Positions 5,062-11,425 of a stretch of 12,076 nt of DNA are shown here, in pieces. A program made the position numbers and the translations under genes. Below the pieces are notes generated by a model that worked only from the letters and a program-made list of their open reading frames with translations, was not told the origin of the DNA and ran no database searches. The DNA comes from Saprospiraceae bacterium (GTDB lineage Bacteria; Bacteroidota; Bacteroidia; Chitinophagales; Saprospiraceae), in contig JALOMF010000064.1 in NCBI GenBank assembly GCA_025455635.1, positions 1-12,076 on the forward strand, written 5' to 3'. The first letter of the stretch is position 1; every line of letters starts with the position of its first letter.

Positions 5062-7599
5062 ATGTTGAAAAAACTGACTTTCATTGCCTTCCAGTTGGTA
5101 GTGGCAATGGCCATCCACGCCCAATTCAGCGTCCTCCCCCCCGACGCCTTCCTCCCCCACAAAATCGGCACCCAGTTCACCGACCATGCCTCGCTGGTGG
5201 ACTACTACCGCCACGTGGACAACAACAGCGACCGGGTGAAGGTCATCGAATTTGGGCGGACGTGGCAGCAGCGGCCACAAATCCTCGCCATCGTCAGCTC
5301 GCCGGAGAACCTGCTCCGCATCGAGGACATCCGGCTGAACAACCTGCGCTCGGCGGGCGTATTGCCCGGCACGGGCGACCAAAAAGCCACGCCCGTCACC
5401 ATCGTCTGGCTCGGCTTCAGCGTGCATGGCAACGAGGCGGCGGGCAGCGAGGCCAGCATGCCCGTGCTCTACCAACTGGCGATGGGCGGCAACCCCGAAA
5501 TCAACGAATGGCTCAAAAATACGGTCGTGCTCATCGAGCCGAGCGTGAACCCCGACGGCTACAGCCGCTACACCGACTGGTACCGCCAGGCCAGCCCCGC
5601 CTTGCCCGACCCCACGCCACACGCCCGTGAGCACGATGAGCCGTGGCCCCGTGGCCGGGTGAACCACTACAATTTCGACCTGAACCGGGACTGGGCCTGG
5701 GCTACGCAAATCGAGACGCAGAACCGCCTCAAAGTTTACAACGACTGGCTGCCCCACGTCGTGGCCGACATACACGAGCAGGGCTACAACGACCCCTACT
5801 ATTTCCCGCCAGCGGCGCAGCCCTACCATAAATACCTCACTAAATGGCAGTCCGACTTCCAAGTGGACATTGGGAAAAACCATGCGAAATACTTCGACCG
5901 AAACGGCTGGCTTTATTTCACGAAGGAGGTTTTCGACCTGTTTTACCCCAGCTACGGCGACACGTACCCTTGTTATAATGGTGCCATCGGCATGACCTAC
6001 GAGCAGGGCGGCATCGGCGCTGGCCGGGCGGTGGACCTGCACAATGGCGACACGCTCACCCTCGCCGACCGGGTGGCGCACCACACGGCCACGGCGCTGT
6101 CCACGGTGGAAATCTCGGCGAAGAACGCCCCCAAGCTGGTGCAGAACTTCGCCGATTTTTACCAAAAATCACGGAACAGCCCGCCCGGCGACTACAAGTC
6201 GTTTATCATCAAAAGCACCAACCCAGCGGCCAAAATAAAGGCATTTGCGCAGCAGCTTGACCGCCTCGGCATCCAATACGGCAAGGTGGGTAAAGTACCT
6301 ACGGGCGTCAGCGGCTACGACTACACGACGGGGCAGGAGGCCAAATTTGCCGTAGGCGAAAACGACCTCGTGGTGAGCGCCTACCAACCCAAGGGGCTTT
6401 TTGCCCAAGTCCTGCTCGAACCCGAATCGGTCATCGTGGACTCGAACACCTACGACATCACGGCTTGGAGCCTGCTCCATGCGCACGGGCTGGAGGCGTT
6501 TGCCTGCAAGTTGCGCATTGACCCGGCCAGCCAGGGCTACGATTTTGCGAAGCAAAAAAACAGCATACCCGCCACGCCCTACGCCTACCTCGCCGCTTGG
6601 AACTCGATGGACGCCGCCCGCTTGCTGGCCGATTGGTCGAAGCACGGCGTAGTCTGCCGCTATGCCGAGTCCGCTTTCCGCTTGGAGGGGAGGGACTGGC
6701 CCGCTGGCACCCTCATCGCCACCCGTGCCGACAACCGCAAAAACCCCAACTTCGACAAGATGGTGCAGGCTGCTGCCAACCGCCTTGGCTTGGGTTTGGT
6801 GGCTGCGCAAACGGGCTTCGTGGACAGTGGCCGTGACCTCGGCTCTGACGGCGTCCGGCTCATCGCTGCGCCCAAGGTGCTGGTACTTTCTGGCGAAAAA
6901 ACCTGGAACAACGAGTACGGCCAAGTCTGGTTCTACTTCGACAAAGACCTCGAATACCCAGCCACCTTCATGGATGCCGACCGACTGGGCAGGGCTGACC
7001 TGACCGAGTACAACGTCATCGTTTTGCCGGAAGGCAATTTTGGCTTTGATGATGCTACGCTGGATAAACTGGGCGATTGGGTGAGCGGTGGCGGCAAGCT
7101 CATCGCCATTGGCGAAGCCAATAGCTCCTTGGCTGAGAAGAAGGGGTTTGCGCTCGCCAAGTACGCCAAGTCGAGCGACAAGGACGCCGCCCTGACCGAG
7201 GAAGACCGCCACGCCCTCGACCACCGCACGGCCCGATATGCTGACCGTAGCCGCTTGTCCATCTCCGATTTCAATCCCGGCGCCGTGGTTCGGGCGAAGA
7301 TGGACACCTCGCACCCGCTGGCGTTTGGCCTGAAGCCGAACTATTTTTCGTTGAAAACGAGCGGGCTGCGCTACGACCTGCTGAAAGATGCTTGGAACGT
7401 GGGCTATTTGGAGGAGAATTACCAATCGCACGGCTTCATCGGGGCGAATGTGAAAAAGCTGCTGCGCAACTCCGCCATGTTCGCCGTGCAGGACAAGGGG
7501 CGTGGTCAGGTGGTGTATCTGATAGACAATCCGCTGTTCCGGTCGTTTTGGGAGGAGGGAAAACTGCTGATGAGCAATGCGGTTTTCTTGGTGAATTGA
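5062..7599 (+). CDS. M14 family zinc carboxypeptidase, secreted, with C-terminal amidotransferase-like domain
   Basis: An 845-residue secreted metallopeptidase. Residues 1-21 are a signal peptide (MLKKLTFIAFQLVVAMAIHAQ), which fixes the start at 5062 rather than the in-frame ATG at 5011 inside the previous gene. The M14 domain spans about 40-350. Zinc ligands are His122 and Glu125 in VHGNEAAGSE, with His238 in ADIHEQGY as the third. Substrate and structural blocks are VNPDG (162-166) and FDLNRDW (205-211), and the catalytic Glu314 lies in GMTYEQGGIG. Residues about 605-700 (KVLVLSG, EYNVIVLPEGNF, DWVSGGGKLIAIGEA) look like a class I glutamine-amidotransferase-type flavodoxin-like domain, as seen in other large Bacteroidota M14 proteins. 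There is no type IX secretion tail or lipobox, so periplasmic or soluble export is likely. It presumably trims peptides from scavenged or envelope protein; substrate preference is unknown. Confidence 0.92.
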   Translation: MLKKLTFIAFQLVVAMAIHAQFSVLPPDAFLPHKIGTQFTDHASLVDYYRHVDNNSDRVKVIEFGRTWQQRPQILAIVSSPENLLRIEDIRLNNLRSAGVLPGTGDQKATPVTIVWLGFSVHGNEAAGSEASMPVLYQLAMGGNPEINEWLKNTVVLIEPSVNPDGYSRYTDWYRQASPALPDPTPHAREHDEPWPRGRVNHYNFDLNRDWAWATQIETQNRLKVYNDWLPHVVADIHEQGYNDPYYFPPAAQPYHKYLTKWQSDFQVDIGKNHAKYFDRNGWLYFTKEVFDLFYPSYGDTYPCYNGAIGMTYEQGGIGAGRAVDLHNGDTLTLADRVAHHTATALSTVEISAKNAPKLVQNFADFYQKSRNSPPGDYKSFIIKSTNPAAKIKAFAQQLDRLGIQYGKVGKVPTGVSGYDYTTGQEAKFAVGENDLVVSAYQPKGLFAQVLLEPESVIVDSNTYDITAWSLLHAHGLEAFACKLRIDPASQGYDFAKQKNSIPATPYAYLAAWNSMDAARLLADWSKHGVVCRYAESAFRLEGRDWPAGTLIATRADNRKNPNFDKMVQAAANRLGLGLVAAQTGFVDSGRDLGSDGVRLIAAPKVLVLSGEKTWNNEYGQVWFYFDKDLEYPATFMDADRLGRADLTEYNVIVLPEGNFGFDDATLDKLGDWVSGGGKLIAIGEANSSLAEKKGFALAKYAKSSDKDAALTEEDRHALDHRTARYADRSRLSISDFNPGAVVRAKMDTSHPLAFGLKPNYFSLKTSGLRYDLLKDAWNVGYLEENYQSHGFIGANVKKLLRNSAMFAVQDKGRGQVVYLIDNPLFRSFWEEGKLLMSNAVFLVN

Positions 7600-7688
7600 T
7601 GAGAATTCAAGTAAACCAGGGGTCAACGAAACTTTTTTTCATAAAAAAACGAGTTTTTTGGGTGTAAAAAAGGGTAAATTTTTGTCAC

Positions 7689-7728
7689 AAAAAAAGCCAG
7701 CAAATTTCAGTATTTGCTGGCTTTTTTT
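7689..7728 (+). terminator. intrinsic terminator after the M14 carboxypeptidase gene
   Basis: A 17-bp perfect stem (7689-7705 with 7712-7728) has the GC core GCCAGCAAAT, flanking A7/T7, and a 6-nt loop TTCAGT, followed by GTTTTTTT. The symmetric A- and T-runs would work in either direction. The rest of 7600-7852 is AT-rich spacer with A- and T-tracts and nothing else I can name. Confidence 0.88.
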
Positions 7729-7798
7729 GTTTTTTTAACTTGGTTTAATACGTCACATTTTCCTCAAAAAAGCTAAAAAGTTGGGCACCTGCGGCTTG

Positions 7799-7806
7799 CA
7801 TATTTG
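7799..7806 (+). promoter_or_regulatory. possible -7 box for the cohesin-like gene
   Basis: CATATTTG matches TAnnTTTG at all but the first position, 46 bp before the ATG at 7853. A TTG at 7781-7783 is 15 bp upstream, shorter than the usual spacing. Confidence 0.35.
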
Positions 7807-7852
7807 TACCAACAAACAACGACAGTTAGTCAATCGCACAAAAACTTGAACA

Positions 7853-8449
7853 ATGAATACTTTCCGCACACTTACCATCTGCCTGCTGGCCTTCTTCGCA
7901 ACGAGCGTAGTTTCTGCACAAGATTTTGATGCACAGAACAGCCTCGAATTCAAAGTCCAACTCCTTTCTGACAATACCTACGGTGTCTTCGTAAAGCCTG
8001 ACCACACTATTTCACCTTCTAGCAAAACGCAGACAGGTTCTGGCCAAGTGACAATCGTTGTTCCAACGGATTTCACCTTCGCTAACTTCGAAAACGTAGC
8101 TGGCACTTGGGTAGAAAACGCCCGTGTGAATGCCCCAATCGAAGCTTCTACTAAATCTTATGTTTCCTTCGGTTTTGTGGCCGACAACCCACGCATCCAG
8201 TTGTTCCCAAACGAAGAGACGCTGTTGTTCACGTTCACTGCCGACGCTGCATCTGCTGGCCAAGTGACGCTGTTCGACAACGCAAACGACCCATTCAACG
8301 CACCGAATTCTTTCGGCACCAACCCCGGCAACGACCTCGGCGTGGTTGACCTCGGCGTGAAGGGCGGCATGGCTTACTACACTTATGCCCGCAACTACAG
8401 CACCGAAGCTGCCCAACTGCGTGAAAACTCGACTTTGGCTGCCAAGTAA
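7853..8449 (+). CDS. secreted cohesin-like / beta-sandwich protein
   Basis: A 198-residue exported protein. Residues 1-23 are a signal peptide (LTICLLAFFATSVVSAQ). The mature part is a single beta-rich domain with blocks SLEFKVQLLSDNTYGVFVKP, TGSGQVTIVVP, YVSFGF, LLFTFTAD and DPFNAPNSFGTNPGNDLGV. From memory this resembles the cohesin-like domain repeated in large surface proteins of Saprospiria, normally followed by many further domains; here it stands alone. There is no lipobox, type IX sorting tail or catalytic motif. Cohesin folds bind dockerins or other surface partners, so an adhesive or structural role is a guess. Codon composition is intermediate. The gene is followed by an unusual array of GGTCTCA motifs and a terminator, so its transcript probably has a 3' untranslated region of about 200 nt. 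Confidence 0.72.
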   Translation: MNTFRTLTICLLAFFATSVVSAQDFDAQNSLEFKVQLLSDNTYGVFVKPDHTISPSSKTQTGSGQVTIVVPTDFTFANFENVAGTWVENARVNAPIEASTKSYVSFGFVADNPRIQLFPNEETLLFTFTADAASAGQVTLFDNANDPFNAPNSFGTNPGNDLGVVDLGVKGGMAYYTYARNYSTEAAQLRENSTLAAK

Positions 8450-8499
8450 TTTGCTCAATACGGAAAGTTCAATTCATAACTCACTCACACAAACGATTA

Positions 8500-8608
8500 G
8501 GTCTCATCATAAAAAAACATAGGTCTCAACTCGCAAACATTATTCAGGTCTCAACTCACACAAAGAATTAAGCGGGTCTCAAAAACTCACGTAACAAAAA
8601 AGGTCTCA
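8500..8608 (+). repeat. array of five GGTCTCA motifs
   Basis: Direct copies of GGTCTCA start at 8500, 8522, 8547, 8575 and 8602 (spacing 22, 25, 28 and 27), four of them preceded by A. The spacers are A-rich and share loose pieces (AACTC, ACTCACACAAA, CATTATT/GAATTA), as if decayed units of about 25 bp. A related unit without the GGT head (AACTCACTCACACAAACGATT) precedes the array at 8478-8498. The array lies between the cohesin-like gene stop and its terminator. Confidence 0.85.
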
Positions 8609-8615
8609 CAAAACG

Positions 8616-8655
8616 AAGGCTAAAATGTCGGAAACGGCATTTTAGCCTTTTCGCT
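8616..8655 (+). terminator. terminator with GNRA tetraloop
   Basis: A 12-bp perfect stem AAGGCTAAAATG (8616-8627) pairs with 8638-8649. It extends inward through a U-G pair and two C-G/G-C pairs to a GAAA tetraloop (8631-8634), and is followed by a T-rich stretch broken by CGC. It ends the transcript carrying the GGTCTCA array. The rest of the 348-bp gap 8450-8797 holds only the array and the promoter box at 8722. Confidence 0.82.
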
Positions 8656-8721
8656 TTTTGGGCAAACTTAATTTTTAACATTTCATAAATGACCCTGCCC
8701 CGCCTTTTCTATCTAAATGGG

Positions 8722-8729
8722 TACTTTTG
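8722..8729 (+). promoter_or_regulatory. -7 box for the carboxynorspermidine synthase gene
   Basis: TACTTTTG is a full match to TAnnTTTG, 68 bp before the ATG at 8798. No TTG is present at the -33 distance. A small hairpin (GGGTTG with CAACCC, 8746-8760) would lie in the leader. Confidence 0.45.
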
Positions 8730-8797
8730 CCGGGATTGCGGTTTGGGGTTGGAGCAACCCAAGGCCCATCTCTCAAAATTAAAAACTAACGAAACGA

Positions 8798-10009
8798 ATG
8801 TCGAAGAAAGTCCTAATCATCGGTGCTGGCGGCGTGGGCCGTGTGGTCGTTTACAAATGTGCGCAGCACCCCGAAGTTTTCGGTGAAATCCTCTTGGCCA
8901 GCCGCACCAAATCGAAATGCGACGTGATAGCCGCTGCCGCAATGGAAGCCACCGGCCACCAGCACATCACTACCGCTGCCATTGACGCTGAGGATGTGCC
9001 AGCACTGGCCGACCTCATCCGCCAGTTCCAGCCAGCGATGGTCATCAACGTGGCGCTGCCCTACCAAGACCTCACCATCATGGAGGCTTGCCTGCAAACG
9101 GGCGTCCACTACCTCGACACCGCCAACTACGAACCGAAAGAAGAGGCCAAATTTGAGTACTCCTGGCAGTGGAAACTCCACGACCGCTTCAAGGAGGCGG
9201 GCCTCTTGGCCGTGCTCGGCTGCGGTTTCGACCCGGGCGTGACCAATATCTTCACGGCACATGCCGCCAAGCACCACTTCGACGAGATGCACACCCTCGA
9301 CATCGTGGACGCCAATGCTGGCTCGCACGGCAAGGCGTTTGCCACCAATTTTAACCCGGAAATCAATATCCGGGAAATCACGCAGCGGGGCAAATACTGG
9401 AAGGACGGCCAGTGGGTGGAGACCGAGCCTTTCGAAATCGGCAAGGCCATCAACTACCCGAACATCGGCCCACGCCAGTCGTACCTGCTCTTCCACGAGG
9501 AGTTGGAAAGCTTGGTGAAAAACTTCCCGACCCTGCGCCAGGCCCGCTTCTGGATGACCTTCGGCGAGGAGTACCTGACGCACCTGCGGGTGATTCAGAA
9601 CATCGGCATGGCGGGCATCGAGCCTATCCGGTTCCAAGGCATGGACATCGTGCCGCTGGAGTTCCTCAAGGCCGTACTGCCCAACCCCGGCGACCTCGGC
9701 ACCAACTACACGGGCTGGACGAGCATCGGCTGCCGCATCAGTGGCATCAAGGACGGCCAACCGAAGACCTACTATATCTGGAACAACTGCAGCCACAAGG
9801 CCGCCTACGAGGAGACCGGCACCCAAGGCGTCAGCTACACCACGGGCGTACCGGCCATGCTCGGCGCCATGATGATGCTCACGGGCGAGTGGACCGGCCA
9901 AGGCGTGTTCAACGTGGAGCAGTTCAACCCCGACCCATTCCTGGCGAAGCTCGGCGAGTACGGGCTGCCTTGGGAAGAGGAGGTGAATGGGGATTTGGAG
10001 CTGGTGTGA
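8798..10009 (+). CDS. carboxynorspermidine synthase (saccharopine dehydrogenase family)
   Basis: A 403-residue protein, the usual length for carboxy(nor)spermidine dehydrogenase, which reductively joins aspartate semialdehyde to putrescine or diaminopropane with NADPH as the first committed step of the alternative spermidine/norspermidine pathway. It has the N-terminal Rossmann motif IIGAGGVG (7-14), the strongly conserved blocks LASRTKSKCD (33-42), NVALPYQDL (84-92), YLDTANYEPKEEAKFEY (105-121), GCGFDPGVTN (141-150) and ATNFNPEINIRE (182-193), and then FWMTFGEEYLTHLRV and SYTTGVPAM towards the end. These blocks separate it from true saccharopine dehydrogenases of lysine metabolism, though database entries often call it LYS1. 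The expected next enzyme, the decarboxylase NspC, is not in this window. GC is high, as in the core genes. No Shine-Dalgarno is seen; the ATG at 8798 gives the standard N-terminus. Confidence 0.93.
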   Translation: MSKKVLIIGAGGVGRVVVYKCAQHPEVFGEILLASRTKSKCDVIAAAAMEATGHQHITTAAIDAEDVPALADLIRQFQPAMVINVALPYQDLTIMEACLQTGVHYLDTANYEPKEEAKFEYSWQWKLHDRFKEAGLLAVLGCGFDPGVTNIFTAHAAKHHFDEMHTLDIVDANAGSHGKAFATNFNPEINIREITQRGKYWKDGQWVETEPFEIGKAINYPNIGPRQSYLLFHEELESLVKNFPTLRQARFWMTFGEEYLTHLRVIQNIGMAGIEPIRFQGMDIVPLEFLKAVLPNPGDLGTNYTGWTSIGCRISGIKDGQPKTYYIWNNCSHKAAYEETGTQGVSYTTGVPAMLGAMMMLTGEWTGQGVFNVEQFNPDPFLAKLGEYGLPWEEEVNGDLELV

Positions 10010-10017
10010 GAAAGTCA

Positions 10018-10051
10018 GCGGCGGAATTTTGGTCATTCAAAATTCCGCCGC
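10018..10051 (+). terminator. hairpin after the carboxynorspermidine synthase gene
   Basis: A 14-bp perfect stem GCGGCGGAATTTTG (10018-10031) pairs with 10038-10051 around a 6-nt loop, 9 bp past the stop. It lacks a T-tract, so it may be a weak or factor-assisted terminator, or an mRNA-stabilising 3' end. Confidence 0.6.
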
Positions 10052-10067
10052 AATCAATAAAACTGTT

Positions 10068-10075
10068 TATATTTG
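10068..10075 (+). promoter_or_regulatory. -7 box for the TIR-like/PIN operon
   Basis: TATATTTG fully matches TAnnTTTG, 48 bp before the ATG at 10124. No good -33 TTG is at the expected distance. It lies downstream of the hairpin at 10018-10051, so the cassette has its own promoter. Confidence 0.5.
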
Positions 10076-10123
10076 AACAAAATCAAAGCTCAATTTATTT
10101 TCTTCTAAATTTTAGAAGCAGCC

Positions 10124-10639
10124 ATGAAATCGAACACCATTTTTATTTCCTACAATCCGAAACAACCCGAAGAGCAAACGCTTGCCATTCGGCTTCATTC
10201 TATCGGTGCCGTCAATGGCTTCAGAATGTTTTTGCCAGATAGGTTCAATTCTGACAGGGTGCTTGATTTGGAAACAAAAAGACGGATTGACGAGTCTGAT
10301 TATTTTATCCTTTTTTCACTTTCTGATACACTCAGCCCAATCGTTGGTGATGAAATCAATTACGCCTGGAATAGATTTAAGAAAGACAAGAGTAGGATAA
10401 TCATCATTCATAGGGCAGACAAAAACCAAGCTATTCAATTTGAGGCTTCAAAACATTGTACGACCATAAATTATAACCCATTTGAAGAATCAATGGACGC
10501 TGTAAGCAGTAAGGTAATTAATGTGATTTTTCATAAAGAAGCTAAATTGCAAAAAGACAAGGAGTCCCAAAAAGGCTTGGTGGCACTTCTGACAATCGGC
10601 CTAGGATTACTAGCACTGAATGAACTCTCCAAAGAATGA
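10124..10639 (+). CDS. TIR-like domain protein with C-terminal membrane segment
   Basis: A 171-residue protein. The N-terminal half reads like a small TIR-like flavodoxin fold: first strand and loop TIFISYNPKQPEEQTLAIRL (5-24), a helix, a second strand GFRMFLPD (32-39), then the sequence from SDYFILFSLSDTLSPIVGDEI (58-78), a next helix beginning INYAW, and strand RIIIIHR (91-97). Glu77 sits in the helix after the third strand, where NAD-cleaving TIR domains carry their catalytic Glu, so nucleotide hydrolysis is conceivable but unproven. Residues 139-150 are strongly charged, and 151-168 (GLVALLTIGLGLLALNEL) are hydrophobic enough for a tail anchor. The stop overlaps the next gene's start (ATGA at 10636-10639), so the two are translationally coupled. 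It is AT-rich compared with the gene before it. The alternative is a related TIR-fold domain that binds nucleotides without cleaving them. Confidence 0.65.
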   Translation: MKSNTIFISYNPKQPEEQTLAIRLHSIGAVNGFRMFLPDRFNSDRVLDLETKRRIDESDYFILFSLSDTLSPIVGDEINYAWNRFKKDKSRIIIIHRADKNQAIQFEASKHCTTINYNPFEESMDAVSSKVINVIFHKEAKLQKDKESQKGLVALLTIGLGLLALNELSKE

Positions 10640-11262
10640 AGCCCATAGCTGTCATTGACAATACAGTGCTGGCCAATTTCTTGGACGCTGGCCAAGAAGA
10701 ACTACTTCAGAAGGCACAAATCGTTTTTAACCATTTTCTTATTCCCACAAAGGTTAAAGATGAATTTTTAAGCGTTGAACCCACCTTTCTTTCAAAAAGA
10801 CAAGTTTTTGCCAGAAACATTACCAGTGATGCGACAGGATTCTACCGACTTTGCACAACTTTTGACCCCATCATTTTAGGCATTGCGGAATCTTTGGTTT
10901 CGAGTGGTGTTGATTCAGGCGAAGCGGAGGCAATAGCCCAAGCACATAAGCAAGGTGCTAAATACTTCTTCACAGATGACCAAGACTGTGCAACCGTCGT
11001 AAAAAAAGAATTTGGTTGGCTTATCCCGATGAAAACATTCTCGTTGATAGCCATTCTTGACATCCATGGATTGTTGCCAAATGCGCCAGAAGTATGGCGC
11101 TTTTTCTATCAAAAAGCGGGATTCAACCATGCTCAATTGAAAGAAGCAGTAATTGACGCTTATTCAATTTTAGGTGTCAGGCCTGACAAGAACACCTTGA
11201 GTGTGAAAACGAGTTGGAAACGCATTTTTGGCAACCCGCCTAAGAAAAAGAGACTTGTGTAA
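10636..11262 (+). CDS. PIN domain protein, DUF3368-like RNase
   Basis: A 208-residue protein with the acidic pattern of a PIN nuclease: Asp8 in AVIDNTVLANFL, Glu43 in IPTKVKDEF, Glu96/Glu98 in DSGEAEAIAQA, and Asp114/Asp115 in YFFTDDQDC. The spacing and the GEAEA...TDD signature match DUF3368, PIN RNases that usually act as toxins beside a UPF0175-type antitoxin. All metal-binding acids are kept, so it is probably an active Mg2+-dependent RNase. After residue 150 comes a C-terminal extension, beyond the usual family length, with a helical part and a basic end (WKRIFGNPPKKKRLV) that could bind RNA. It overlaps the TIR-like gene by 4 bp. No antitoxin-like gene follows; a terminator stands 11 bp downstream. 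The coupling suggests the TIR-like protein is its regulator or partner; this is inference. Confidence 0.8.
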   Translation: MKPIAVIDNTVLANFLDAGQEELLQKAQIVFNHFLIPTKVKDEFLSVEPTFLSKRQVFARNITSDATGFYRLCTTFDPIILGIAESLVSSGVDSGEAEAIAQAHKQGAKYFFTDDQDCATVVKKEFGWLIPMKTFSLIAILDIHGLLPNAPEVWRFFYQKAGFNHAQLKEAVIDAYSILGVRPDKNTLSVKTSWKRIFGNPPKKKRLV

Positions 11263-11272
11263 ATTGGAGACT

Positions 11273-11310
11273 AGCGGTGACACTTTTAAAAGGTGTCACC
11301 GCTTTTGTTT
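11273..11310 (+). terminator. terminator of the TIR-like/PIN operon
   Basis: An 11-bp perfect stem AGCGGTGACAC (11273-11283) pairs with 11293-11303, extended by TTTT/AAAA pairing in the loop, and is followed by TTTTGTTT. It closes the cassette; the following 115 bp lead to the next gene. Confidence 0.85.
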
Positions 11311-11378
11311 GGGAAACCGACTGTTCCTCCACTTGCGACAGATACTAGCCACCCCAACCAAACATCCCACCAAATTCC

Positions 11379-11386
11379 TACCTTTG
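11379..11386 (+). promoter_or_regulatory. -7 box for the lipoprotein gene
   Basis: TACCTTTG fully matches TAnnTTTG, 39 bp before the ATG at 11426. No TTG is found at the -33 distance. Confidence 0.5.
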
Positions 11387-11425
11387 TTACTTGCTCAATC
11401 AACATCTAATTTTAACCAACACAAC

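Noticed and set aside
5032..7626. Long open frames on the minus strand opposite the carboxypeptidase (377 and 485 codons).
   Set aside because: They are antisense shadows of a GC-rich gene with full M14 motifs; their translations are low-complexity Val/Arg/Gly-rich and show no family features.
8500..8608. GGTCTCA motifs as degenerate CRISPR repeats or as an origin iteron array.
   Set aside because: The repeat is only 7 bp with irregular spacing, no replication gene or AT-rich melting region of the right form is near, and the array fits between a stop codon and a terminator.
8813..10036. 407-codon minus-strand frame opposite the carboxynorspermidine synthase.
   Set aside because: It is the mirror of a strongly conserved enzyme; the translation has no recognisable domain and its start lies in the terminator hairpin.
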